Source: Treponema sp. (GTDB lineage: Bacteria; Spirochaetota; Spirochaetia; Treponematales; Treponemataceae). Taken from it: 64,000 bases of DNA. This document shows, one piece after another, positions 33,584-42,108 of the stretch. Location of the stretch: assembly GCA_024400915.1 (NCBI GenBank), contig JAKSLX010000006.1, positions 60,604-124,603 of the forward strand. Reading direction: 5' to 3'. The notes under the pieces are model-generated. The model had not been told where the DNA came from and ran no database searches. It saw nothing but the letters and a program-made list of their open reading frames with translations. Every line of letters starts with the position of its first letter. Within the stretch, counting starts at the first letter, position 1. The position numbers were made by a program, and so were the translations under genes.

Positions 33584-35459
33584 ACTGCTTCCTGAATAAA
33601 TCCAGGCTTTCTTTTGGAGGAAGCGGGCGGGAGTAGAGGTAACCTTGAATGTAGTCGGTGCCTGCGTCTTTGACTATGGCATCCTGTGCTTCCGTTTCAA
33701 CTCCTTCAACAAGAATCTTTAATCCGTTTTCCTTGAAGGTCTTGATGATGGATTTTACAAGCTTCCTCATCTTTTCATTTTTTTCCATCATGACTACAAA
33801 TGAACGGTCAATCTTGATGGTGCTGAAAGGCAAAGTAATGACGTTTGCAAAGTTTGAAAAGCCCGTGCCAAAATCATCAAGATAGAAAATGATTCCCGCT
33901 TCTGCAAGTTTTTCCATTCTCTTCTGGATTTCTTCAAAGTTCTCGATGAAAATACTTTCGGTAATTTCCATGATAATGTTTTCAGGCTTGATGTCGTATT
34001 TTTCAATGGTTTTTAAAACCGTGTCCACAATCTTTGGATTGGACATCTGCTGAACGGAGAAGTTTACTGAAACAGCTTTTACTGCATCCTTGTTATCCCG
34101 TATGTAGCGGCATATTTTTTCAAAGGTAATATGTCCGAGTCGTTCTATGAGACCCTTTGATTCCGCAACCGGAATGAATTCTGCCGGAGAAATGTTTCCG
34201 AGTTCCGTCTGCTGAAGTCTGGAAAGGGCTTCGGAGTAAAGGAACTTGTTTTCATGAACGGAATAGATGGGCTGAAAGTGAACCTGAAATTTTTCTGAAT
34301 CCGGAGTAAGCTCACGATCAAGAATATCGTAAATTGCTTTTTCTCTTTTTATGTTTGCAACATAAATGTCATCACAATAGGAATAGTTGATTCCATTAGT
34401 TCTGTTTTTTGCGAGAAGATTATTTATGATGATGATTGCCTGCTCATAGGTTTCTGCATTTTCTGGAAGCTGTACGCTGGCTGCTGTAAATTCTGGAATT
34501 TCCTTGTAGTCTTTAGAGGTCTGTTGCTGCTCATAAAAGCTTCCGATTGTATTTTCTATATCCTTCAGGTTCCGTGTAAGAACAGCAAAGCTTGTAGGCA
34601 AACGGAAAATTTTTCTTCCATATTGCTTGAGAAGTTCCTTTGCCATCAGAAGCATGAGTTTGTCTGTTTCAATGGTTCCAAAAGTATCCTTGTAATGGTT
34701 GTAATTTTCTATGGATATGACCGTAAGGCACCAGTTGTGCTTTCTGTTATTTATGGTTGGAGGAAGCTGTTTTTCCGTAAGGACACCTGTAGCAAAATCG
34801 TGGGCAATCTGTTCAGACTGAACTCCAAAATACATGAGCATCAGCGGTGCAAAGGATGAAAGCCCTGTAAGTACTGTATGTGGTGACCAGAACTGTATTG
34901 CTGATATAAGGCAGCACAATATTGGATAGCTTAGGAATACGTAGAAAATTCTGATGGATGTTGTTTTTTTGTGAACGAGAATCGTAAAAATCACGAGTCC
35001 GATATAGAAAGTAGAAGTTATATATGTAATGCTTTTTAAAGGGCCTCGAATATATCCTTCAACAGGATCATATTTAAAAACCCAGCCAGTCTTTATGTTC
35101 ATCAGCAGAATTAAAACATATATTGCAAACGGAATGGTAAGAAATATGCGGAATTCTTTCTGATGCTTTTTCAGGGTTGAAATAAAGGAATAGCAGTATG
35201 TGGAATAAGCTATCATCTGCATCCCAAGAAGAATGAAGTAGACCTCTGCTATTAAAGTTGAAAAGGAAATAGAATACTTTGGGAAAGTTGTTATGCATTC
35301 AATTGAAATTATATTTACCAGAGGTGTCAGAAAACCAAGAATGGCGCAGCATAAAAAGAAAAAGTTGCGCTCATCCTTAAGGTAGAATGATGTAAGGGTA
35401 GTCAGGGTGAGAATCAGAGCAAGAATAAAGACGCAGAATTCGCCCAGAAGATTGTACAT
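33570..35459 (-). CDS. Membrane protein with degenerate GGDEF and EAL domain, cyclic-di-GMP phosphodiesterase
   Basis: A 629-residue protein. Residues 1-215 hold about seven membrane helices, like the 7TM N-terminal sensor of some histidine kinases. Residues 225-360 follow a GGDEF fold but the active motif is lost (RKIFRLPTSFAVL in its place), so no cyclase activity is expected. Residues 375-620 are an EAL domain with SEALSRL, NFSVQQM, EITESIF, YLDDFGTGFSN, KIDRSFV and VEGVETEAQ; catalytic Glu and Asp residues are present, so it should hydrolyse cyclic di-GMP. It follows the Hpt gene by 24 bases. A TATATT box six bases before its own ATG could be a second, leaderless promoter. Confidence 0.92.
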   Translation of the reverse strand: MYNLLGEFCVFILALILTLTTLTSFYLKDERNFFFLCCAILGFLTPLVNIISIECITTFPKYSISFSTLIAEVYFILLGMQMIAYSTYCYSFISTLKKHQKEFRIFLTIPFAIYVLILLMNIKTGWVFKYDPVEGYIRGPLKSITYITSTFYIGLVIFTILVHKKTTSIRIFYVFLSYPILCCLISAIQFWSPHTVLTGLSSFAPLMLMYFGVQSEQIAHDFATGVLTEKQLPPTINNRKHNWCLTVISIENYNHYKDTFGTIETDKLMLLMAKELLKQYGRKIFRLPTSFAVLTRNLKDIENTIGSFYEQQQTSKDYKEIPEFTAASVQLPENAETYEQAIIIINNLLAKNRTNGINYSYCDDIYVANIKREKAIYDILDRELTPDSEKFQVHFQPIYSVHENKFLYSEALSRLQQTELGNISPAEFIPVAESKGLIERLGHITFEKICRYIRDNKDAVKAVSVNFSVQQMSNPKIVDTVLKTIEKYDIKPENIIMEITESIFIENFEEIQKRMEKLAEAGIIFYLDDFGTGFSNFANVITLPFSTIKIDRSFVVMMEKNEKMRKLVKSIIKTFKENGLKILVEGVETEAQDAIVKDAGTDYIQGYLYSRPLPPKESLDLFRKQSTQL

Positions 35460-35483
35460 GATTCCAATATAAATTCTTTACTA

Positions 35484-35834
35484 TCAGGCAGAGGCAAGGA
35501 TCTCGAGAAGCTTGCTCTGGTAATCCTGAATTGCATTTACGCCTTCAGTTGCACCTGCAGTATCACCGGCCCTCAACTGTTCCGTAATTTTTGCGTATGC
35601 TTCATACATAGGTTTGATTGAAAGGTTTCCCATGTTTCCCTTGAGTGTATGAGCTTTTTGAATCGCAGCGTCAATGTTGCCTGCCTGAATGTCCGGAATA
35701 ATGTCCTTGTTCTTGTTGATTGAATCAGGCATCTTTTTATACATCATGACAAGGAGATCTTTGTTGCCCATAAAGCGGCCAAGAGCTTCATCAATATCAA
35801 CGCCGATAGTTGCAAGAGTTTCACACAAATCCAT
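35484..35834 (-). CDS. Hpt (histidine phosphotransfer) domain protein
   Basis: A 116-residue helical protein that is a single Hpt domain. The AHTLKGNMGNLSI motif near residue 60 carries the phosphorylated His. Such proteins carry phosphate between receiver domains in phosphorelays. The gene has AAAGGAG before its ATG and is first in an operon with the EAL-domain gene, so it may feed a signal into cyclic di-GMP turnover; no matching kinase or receiver lies beside it. The nearest receiver in this window is in the ANTAR protein. Confidence 0.9.
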   Translation of the reverse strand: MDLCETLATIGVDIDEALGRFMGNKDLLVMMYKKMPDSINKNKDIIPDIQAGNIDAAIQKAHTLKGNMGNLSIKPMYEAYAKITEQLRAGDTAGATEGVNAIQDYQSKLLEILASA

Positions 35835-35868
35835 ATAGTTCTCCTTTAAAACTTAATTTATTACTTTA

Positions 35869-35896
35869 ATTATATAACACTTTTCCATATAAACAA
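35869..35896 (-). promoter_or_regulatory. Promoter of the Hpt-EAL operon
   Basis: On the minus strand TTGTTT (35896-35891), 16 bases, TATAAT (35874-35869), about 35 bases before the ATG. Confidence 0.55.
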
Positions 35897-35970
35897 TGAA
35901 TTTGTAAAATTGCATTTTTTTGCATTTCTAATTACTATATTATTCACTAGTGAACGCAGTGAGGTAAAAA

Positions 35971-36891
35971 ATGATCGAAGTATCACATGTTTCCCGTCTT
36001 TTTGGGGAATTCCGTGCCGTAGATGACATCAGTTTTTCCATTCAAACGGGTGAAATCGTAGGACTCCTTGGTCCTAATGGCGCAGGCAAGACAACAACCA
36101 TGAGAATGATTGCAGGATATCTGGATTCAACTTCAGGCTCTGTCAAAGTTGATGGAACTGACGTAAAGGAAAATCCTGTTGAAACCAAGAATAAAATCGG
36201 GTACATGCCGGAAAGTGCTCCAATGTACAGCGACATGATTGTTGCCGACTATCTTGAGTACATTGCCAATATGGAAGGACAGGATCCATCAGTTAAGCTT
36301 CCGCACCTTGCAGAAATCTGCGGCCTTAAGGAAGTAATGCACAAGAACATAGGTGAACTGAGCCGCGGTAACAAGCAGCGTGTTGGTTTGGCCCATGCCC
36401 TCATGAATGATCCTGAAATTCTTATTCTTGATGAACCTACATCCGGTCTTGATCCGAATCAGGTTTCCGAAGTTCGCGAACTCATAAAGAAAATCGGCGA
36501 AACAAGAACCGTAATCATTTCAACACACATCCTCAGCGAAGTTGAGATGCTCTGCAACCGCGTAATCATCATTTCCGGCGGTAAAAAAGTTGCCGACAGT
36601 TCTACAGAAGAGTTGAGGACCCATTATGGAAATACTTCTGAGGTAATTGTCCTTACAGGTGGAGCTGAAGAGGAAGTAAAGTCAAAGTTTGCTTCCATTG
36701 CCGGCAGTGCTGGATTAAAGGTTTCTTCCGTAGACGGAAAAATCCAGTCGGCAATTACAGTTGAAGGCAATGCCGAAATTCGTCCGGAGATTGCAAAGGC
36801 TTGCGTTGCTGCCGACATCCCTCTTTACGAAATGCAGCTTAAGAAAAACAGTCTTGAAGACGTATTCAAGATTCTTACGGAGGCTAAGTAA
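35971..36891 (+). CDS. ABC transporter ATP-binding protein (GldA-like)
   Basis: A 306-residue ATPase, first gene of a four-gene exporter operon. It shows Walker A LLGPNGAGKTTT near residue 36, Q-loop IGYMPESAPMYSDM, signature LSRGNKQRVGLAHAL, Walker B ILILDEPTSGLDP and the HILSE switch. Residues 215-306 form the usual regulatory tail of CcmA/GldA-type ATPases. Relatives in Bacteroidetes serve gliding (GldA-F-G); in other phyla, including spirochetes, the same set exists without gliding and its cargo is unknown. Its stop overlaps the next start by one base (TAATG). Confidence 0.9.
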   Translation: MIEVSHVSRLFGEFRAVDDISFSIQTGEIVGLLGPNGAGKTTTMRMIAGYLDSTSGSVKVDGTDVKENPVETKNKIGYMPESAPMYSDMIVADYLEYIANMEGQDPSVKLPHLAEICGLKEVMHKNIGELSRGNKQRVGLAHALMNDPEILILDEPTSGLDPNQVSEVRELIKKIGETRTVIISTHILSEVEMLCNRVIIISGGKKVADSSTEELRTHYGNTSEVIVLTGGAEEEVKSKFASIAGSAGLKVSSVDGKIQSAITVEGNAEIRPEIAKACVAADIPLYEMQLKKNSLEDVFKILTEAK

Positions 36892-37625
36892 TGAAAAATA
36901 CAAAGAAAAAATTGCCTTGCGCGGTTATCATGAAGCGCGAGCTCTGTGCATATTTTACAAGTCCTGTTGCATATATTGTAGGTGCACTGTTCATTCTCCT
37001 TTCGGGAATATTCTTCTTCAATACATTCTTTCTTGCAGGTCGTGCAGAACTCAGGGGATTTTTTGAACTCCTCCCAATCTTCTTTAGCTTTCTTATTCCT
37101 GCTTTGACAATGCGCGTGTTCAGCGAAGAAAAGAAAACAGGAACAATGGAAACTCTCGTTACACTTCCTGTAAAGACGGTGGACATTGTCATTGGAAAAT
37201 ATCTTGCCGTTCTTGCAAGTACAATGGTAATGCTTGCTCCTACATTGTTTTATGTGGTTACATGCCTTTTGTTTGCTTCCAGTGGAATTGATGCTGGTCC
37301 TATTTTCGGCGGGTATTTCGGGGCAATGCTTCTTGCAGCTGCTTTTTCTGCCATCGGGATTTTCTGTTCTTCCATTACTGGAAATCAGATTGTTGCATTC
37401 CTTCTTTCTCTTTCAATCTGCATGTTCCTTACTTTTGTAACAATGTTTGCAATTTTCCTTCCTGGAATTCTTGTTCCTGCGGCAACCTTCATTTCTTCCC
37501 AGGGACACTTCCGTTCAATCGCAAGGGGAATCCTTGACTCCAGGGATCTTCTCTACTTTGTTTCCGTGTCGGCAGTTTTTGTTGTCCTCACGGTAAATGT
37601 CCTTAACAACGAAAGGAAGGGGTGA
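36891..37625 (+). CDS. ABC transporter permease (GldF-like)
   Basis: A 244-residue membrane protein with six helices of the ABC2 permease type. It starts with a basic stretch and AVIMKRELCAYFTSPVAYIVGA, and contains PALTMRVFSEEKKTGTMETLVTLPV, the coupling segment of GldF-like permeases. Overlap with the ATPase gene and a six-base gap to the next gene show one transcript. It would form the membrane channel or force-transmitting part driven by the upstream ATPase. Confidence 0.9.
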   Translation: MKNTKKKLPCAVIMKRELCAYFTSPVAYIVGALFILLSGIFFFNTFFLAGRAELRGFFELLPIFFSFLIPALTMRVFSEEKKTGTMETLVTLPVKTVDIVIGKYLAVLASTMVMLAPTLFYVVTCLLFASSGIDAGPIFGGYFGAMLLAAAFSAIGIFCSSITGNQIVAFLLSLSICMFLTFVTMFAIFLPGILVPAATFISSQGHFRSIARGILDSRDLLYFVSVSAVFVVLTVNVLNNERKG

Positions 37626-37631
37626 GTAAAA

Positions 37632-39680
37632 ATGAAAAAAAACAATAGATTTATTTCCTGGATAAAAAGTCCTTCAAGTGATGTATGGCTTTTTGTTATT
37701 GCAGTAGTTCTTCTCAATCTTGTTGCAGCCAGATGTTTTTTCCGTGTTGATTTGACAGAACCAAAGTCCTATTCCCTTTCTTCTGCCAGCCGAGAAGTTG
37801 TCCGCAATCTTGAAGAACCAATGAGCGTAAAGGTTTTCTTTACAAAAAATCTTCCTGCTCCATATTCAAATGTTGAACAGTACCTCACTGACCTCCTTGC
37901 AGAATACAAGACAGCATCCGGAAAGAATTTTGACTACGAATTCTTTGACATGAACAAGCAGGAAAACCAGCGCATTGCACGCAGTTATGGAATGCAGATA
38001 GTTCAGGTACGCGAAGTAAAGAACAATGAGGTTGGTTTTAAGAACGCTTACATGGGAATCGCCATCGTATATGCAGACCAGATTGAAAAACTTGACGGCA
38101 TTTCTTCAAGCGATGGCCTTGAATACAAAATTACAGGCCTCATTGGAAAAATTATTTCAAGCACAAACCTTCTTTCGGGACTTTCTGAAAATGTTCGCCT
38201 TGTGCTTTACAAATCTGAAGCCCTTTCAAAATTCAACATCGGAAATTTTGATGCAATTGATACTGTAGTGGGAAATGCTTTCTCTGCAGCAAGCAAAAAG
38301 TTCCGCGGAAAAATTGAATATCAGAAAATCAATCCGGATGCTGCCGTAACAGAGGAAGCTGCGGAAAAATATGGCCTTCAGTCTGTTTCATGGACTAACA
38401 AGGATGGAACTCCAGGCAAGGGGACAGTAGGCCTTGTTCTTGAATATGGAGACAAATTCCGTGTTGTTCCACTCCAGCTTACAAATGCAATTTTCTCCTA
38501 TGTGATTTCAGGTCTCGACAATCTTGAGGAAAACATCTTCCAGTCTGTTGAAAGTCTTGTTTCAAAAACTTCCGTAGTTGCCTATGTTACCGGACACGGA
38601 GAACGCAGCATTGAAGATGAAAATGATGCCATGTATTTCCGCCAGATGCTTTCCGAAACCTATGCGCTGGAAGAAGTAAACCTTGCAGAAAAGGAAATTC
38701 CTGTGGCTGCCGAAACCGTCATCATCAACGGGCCTAAGACGGCATTTGACGAGAAGGAACTTTACAAAATCGACCAGTTCATTATGCGTGGTGGAAACGT
38801 AATGTTCTTCATCGATTCATATGACGAGCAGATTTCCCAGTATCAGCAGCCAAGCTATACGCCTGTAAGAACAGGACTTGAAAAACTTCTTTCAAAATAT
38901 GGTGTTGAAGTTGGTAGCGAATATGTCCTTGATGAAAAGTGTTTCGTTCGCATGGACCAGCAGTACGGAAAATTGAACTTCTATCATGTTCCTAGGGTTC
39001 AGAAAAATTGCCTTGATCAGAAAAATCCAATCGGAAGAAACCTTGGGGATGTGTTCTTCCTTGAGTCTTTTGCACTTGATTCTTCCGGTGCAAAGGAAAA
39101 CAAGAATGTTGGTGTTACTGTTCTTGCAAAAAGTTCTCCACGATCATGGACAGTTCCTGTTACTGAAGGTTTTATGCTCCATCCTTTGGCATTTGCTGTT
39201 CCTTCAGACGAAGCAAAACTTTCTTCAAGGGATCTTTGTGTCCTCATGGAAGGCAATTTTGACAGTGCTTTTGAATCTGCACCTGCCGTGGAAGAAAACA
39301 AGGAATCTGCATTGAGTTCAGATTCTCATGTTTCAAATGGTAAGCAGAAAGCCAAAATTTTTGTTGCCGGAACTTCATTCATTACAAGTGCACAGCTTAT
39401 CCAGCCTAATGCACAGGAACCTATTGTATTCTTCATGCGCAACGCTGTGGACTACATGTGCGGAAAGGAAGATCTATGTCTCATGAGGACAAAAGGCTTA
39501 AGCACAAACATGCTTAAGGAATCCAAGAATGGTGTTGCCCTTGCTGCAAAATATTTCAATCAGTTTGGTCTTGCCGTTCTTGTTGCCATTGCAGGACTCA
39601 TTGTTCTTGCGGTGCGCAGAAGCCACAGGGAAAAAATCCGTAAGACTTATAATCCCAACGATCCTAGAATGGGGGAATAA
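37632..39680 (+). CDS. GldG-like ABC transporter auxiliary protein
   Basis: A 682-residue protein with one membrane helix near each end (about 18-38 and 650-672) and a large extracytoplasmic region between. It matches the Gldg/ABC_transp_aux family: LTEPKSYSLSSASREVVRNLEEPMSVKVFFTKNLPAPY near the start, and VVAYVTGHGERSI near 315, the conserved T-G-H-x-E segment. The large domain is thought to work with the permease on the outer face of the membrane. It lies between the permease and DUF4340 genes in one operon. Confidence 0.88.
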   Translation: MKKNNRFISWIKSPSSDVWLFVIAVVLLNLVAARCFFRVDLTEPKSYSLSSASREVVRNLEEPMSVKVFFTKNLPAPYSNVEQYLTDLLAEYKTASGKNFDYEFFDMNKQENQRIARSYGMQIVQVREVKNNEVGFKNAYMGIAIVYADQIEKLDGISSSDGLEYKITGLIGKIISSTNLLSGLSENVRLVLYKSEALSKFNIGNFDAIDTVVGNAFSAASKKFRGKIEYQKINPDAAVTEEAAEKYGLQSVSWTNKDGTPGKGTVGLVLEYGDKFRVVPLQLTNAIFSYVISGLDNLEENIFQSVESLVSKTSVVAYVTGHGERSIEDENDAMYFRQMLSETYALEEVNLAEKEIPVAAETVIINGPKTAFDEKELYKIDQFIMRGGNVMFFIDSYDEQISQYQQPSYTPVRTGLEKLLSKYGVEVGSEYVLDEKCFVRMDQQYGKLNFYHVPRVQKNCLDQKNPIGRNLGDVFFLESFALDSSGAKENKNVGVTVLAKSSPRSWTVPVTEGFMLHPLAFAVPSDEAKLSSRDLCVLMEGNFDSAFESAPAVEENKESALSSDSHVSNGKQKAKIFVAGTSFITSAQLIQPNAQEPIVFFMRNAVDYMCGKEDLCLMRTKGLSTNMLKESKNGVALAAKYFNQFGLAVLVAIAGLIVLAVRRSHREKIRKTYNPNDPRMGE

Positions 39681-39683
39681 AAA

Positions 39684-40238
39684 ATGAATAGATTGTATAC
39701 AAGAAAAATAGTTCTTCTTTCAGCTGTAGTTGTTCTCCTTGCAGTTTACATTCTTCAGCTTGCATTCAGCGGAAAGAATAAGGTTAAAGTTCTCACCGTT
39801 GAAGAAACAATCGATATGGTAATGATTGATAACGGCGGTTCAAAGCTTGTCATTTCAAAAAACGGAGACAGCTGGTTTGTTGGGGAAGAAAAACTTGCGT
39901 GCCAGCTTAACCGTGCCAATGGAATCGTAAATGCAATAAATGAAATTAAGGTCCTCGGCAATGTTGCATCGGGTTCTGCCACAGACAATGAGCGCTATGG
40001 TTTTGATAATGGAATCATAGTAGAAGCCTATTGCGGGGACAAACTTGTAAGAAGTCTTGTTGTTGGAAAAAATACTGCAACGGGCAGCCAGTGCTATGTT
40101 CGCATAGACGGCAAAAGTGCAGTTAGCCTTGTTCAGGGGGCAATGCGATCATCCTTTGAAGCAACGGCTGATGACATAATTGAAAAGAAGCAGGATGAAG
40201 AAACTCCTTCGGAAGTAGAAGAAGTTTCAGCCCTGTAA
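39684..40238 (+). CDS. DUF4340-like membrane-anchored protein, short form
   Basis: A 184-residue protein with one N-terminal membrane helix (residues 8-28) and an extracytoplasmic domain containing SKLVISKNGDSWFVGEEKLACQLN and GFDNGIIVEAYCGDKLVRSLVVGKN, a pattern typical of DUF4340 proteins that accompany Gld-like ABC systems. Most DUF4340 proteins are longer (about 300 residues or more), so this is a single-repeat version. The C-terminus is acidic. It starts 3 bases after the GldG-like gene and is last in the operon; a terminator follows at once. Confidence 0.75.
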   Translation: MNRLYTRKIVLLSAVVVLLAVYILQLAFSGKNKVKVLTVEETIDMVMIDNGGSKLVISKNGDSWFVGEEKLACQLNRANGIVNAINEIKVLGNVASGSATDNERYGFDNGIIVEAYCGDKLVRSLVVGKNTATGSQCYVRIDGKSAVSLVQGAMRSSFEATADDIIEKKQDEETPSEVEEVSAL

Positions 40239-40242
40239 AAGT

Positions 40243-40282
40243 AAAAGGCCCTGAAAACTTTTTGGTTCTCAGGGCTTTTTTT
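40243..40282. terminator. Terminator between the Gld-like operon and the GAF-like gene
   Basis: AAAAGGCCCTGA pairs with TCAGGGCTTTT with one bulge, with A and T runs on both flanks; usable from both sides. Confidence 0.85.
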
Positions 40283-40730
40283 ATGATGGCCTTTGGGTAA
40301 GGTTTGCTATTACATTTGACATTTCTATAATTTTTGATGTAAGTCGTGCCTTTGAAGACAGAATGTAGATGAAATCGGAAAGCATATCAAGTTCCTTAAG
40401 CTCTTCGTCTGTCCAGTCTCTGTCACCGCACGTATTGAATGTCAGGGTTATGGTTCCGCCTTCACCTGTGCCGTAGTTTTTTTCGTATGGTTCGCTTCCG
40501 AATCCTTCTGAAGAATAGTAAAGAATTGTGAAAATTTTTACGCCATCAGGATTCTGTGGTGTAGGGGGGGCAATATATACACTGCTCAACTGTCCAAGAT
40601 TAATCTGTTTTGCGATTAAATCTATATGCTTCTTTAAATGAACTTCCATCTGCGGTATAGAAATATAGTTATCAGCAACTACTGCTTTGACGAACTCCTT
40701 GAAACAATCTGAAGTCAATAATTCTGCCAT
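40281..40730 (-). CDS. Stand-alone GAF-like protein, function unknown
   Basis: A 149-residue soluble protein. Its pattern of a helix, strands (SSVYIAPPT, VKIFTILYYS), an extended loop, another strand (TITLTFNTC) and a helix with the sequence RDWTDEELKELDMLSDFIYIL resembles GAF domains, especially those that precede GGDEF modules. The chain stops about where a GGDEF domain would normally begin. The ATG at 40730 has GGAGGA six bases upstream; a start four codons earlier would cover this site. It may be a free ligand-sensing domain or the remains of a longer signalling protein. The upstream region is shared with the divergent transglycosylase gene. Confidence 0.6.
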   Translation of the reverse strand: MAELLTSDCFKEFVKAVVADNYISIPQMEVHLKKHIDLIAKQINLGQLSSVYIAPPTPQNPDGVKIFTILYYSSEGFGSEPYEKNYGTGEGGTITLTFNTCGDRDWTDEELKELDMLSDFIYILSSKARLTSKIIEMSNVIANLTQRPS

Positions 40731-40820
40731 GTCTTCCTCCATAATTACAACTTTAAGGCGTTTTTTTTAAAAATCAATGAATTTACAATACTTTATATCC
40801 GTGCTAAATTTACGCTTATA

Positions 40821-42032
40821 ATGAAGTTGAGCCTGAAAAAAATGTTGTTTTCACTGATTCTTGCAAGTTCTCTTGTTTATGCTTTGGAAGATAATTCTGT
40901 AGCCGGGGATAATGCTGCTGAACCGGTGGATTCAAATGTATTCATAGAAGACAAACCTGCTGAAGAAATTTCTGACGTCAAGACTGAGGATAAAACTGCT
41001 AAAACTGAAGAAACTCCTGTTGAAGATGAGAAAGAAATGGTTTCTGCAGAAGAAACAGTCATAGACATGATTCAGCTTTATGGAGATCGCCCTGAAGTTG
41101 ATTACTGGCGAAAGCTTTATATGACTGAAAAATGGCAGAAGGTCTTGAGGACTATCCTTGAGAATGCCGTTGAATATCGCGTGTATGTGCGTAAATGCGT
41201 GCAGGAAAGAAAAGTTCCCCTTGAACTGGAATATCTCCCTGTAGTTGAATCGGGGTATAAGACGGCAGTCCGTTCAAAATCCGGTGCCATAGGCATGTGG
41301 CAGTTCATGGCAAACAGCGTTAGGCCTTTCCTTAAGCTCAATGAATATGTTGACGAGCGCTATGATCCGTGGCTTTCGACTCAGGCTGGAATTTCAAAAC
41401 TTCAGGATAACTATAAACTTTACAATGACTGGCTTGTTGCCATTGCGGCCTACAACTGTGGTAATGGAAAAATGAAAAGAATCATAAAGAAAGCTGGCAC
41501 AAGCGACTACTGGGAACTGGTGGAAAAGAAAGCACTTCCAAAGCAGACTGCTGAATACATTCCCAAACTCATTGCCATTGCGGATCTTTCCGTAAACTAT
41601 GAAAAATATGAAATCGATCTGCCTCGCCACGACAAAGAATTTGAAGAACTCGTAAATGAAAGGGATGCTGTCTTTGACTATGTTTCAGTTAAGAAGCCCT
41701 ACATGATTTCTGCAATTGCAAAGGAATCTGGTATTACGGAAAAGGAACTTAAGCACCTGAACCCGGCTCTTACAAAGGGATTTACACCGCCTGCAGCAGT
41801 TTATGAACTTCGTCTTCCTGTGGGAAAAAAAGAAGATGTGGAAAATGCCCTTTCAAAAATCAAGCCTATAGAATTCCCTTTCCAGTATACGGTCGTTAAG
41901 GGAGATTCCCTCTGGAGTATATCCCGTAAATTCGGCGTAACGGTTCAGGCTCTCTGCGATACAAATGGAATTAAGGAAAATGCCATCCTTAAAATCGGTA
42001 AGGTCCTTTATGTTCCGTCGGTTAAGAAATAG
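40821..42032 (+). CDS. Membrane-bound lytic transglycosylase (MltD-like) with LysM domain
   Basis: A 403-residue exported protein that cleaves peptidoglycan. A signal peptide ends near VYALEDN; then comes an acidic low-complexity stretch (25-70). The SLT domain at about 95-250 has LEYLPVVESGYKTAVRS with the catalytic Glu, SGAIGMWQFM and VAIAAYNCGNGKMKR. A LysM domain near the end (FQYTVVKGDSLWSISRKF to KVLYVPS) binds the wall, and a divergent LysM-like segment (YMISAIAKESGITEKELKHLN) precedes it. No ribosome-binding site precedes the ATG; TTTACA and TAAATT (40782-40810) predict a leader of only a few bases. Confidence 0.93.
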   Translation: MKLSLKKMLFSLILASSLVYALEDNSVAGDNAAEPVDSNVFIEDKPAEEISDVKTEDKTAKTEETPVEDEKEMVSAEETVIDMIQLYGDRPEVDYWRKLYMTEKWQKVLRTILENAVEYRVYVRKCVQERKVPLELEYLPVVESGYKTAVRSKSGAIGMWQFMANSVRPFLKLNEYVDERYDPWLSTQAGISKLQDNYKLYNDWLVAIAAYNCGNGKMKRIIKKAGTSDYWELVEKKALPKQTAEYIPKLIAIADLSVNYEKYEIDLPRHDKEFEELVNERDAVFDYVSVKKPYMISAIAKESGITEKELKHLNPALTKGFTPPAAVYELRLPVGKKEDVENALSKIKPIEFPFQYTVVKGDSLWSISRKFGVTVQALCDTNGIKENAILKIGKVLYVPSVKK

Positions 42033-42108
42033 CCGTCGATTCTAGGTTAAACTGTCATAAAACTGTATAGTTTTACATGCAAACTTAAAATGAAGAGTGG
42101 AGTTTCAT

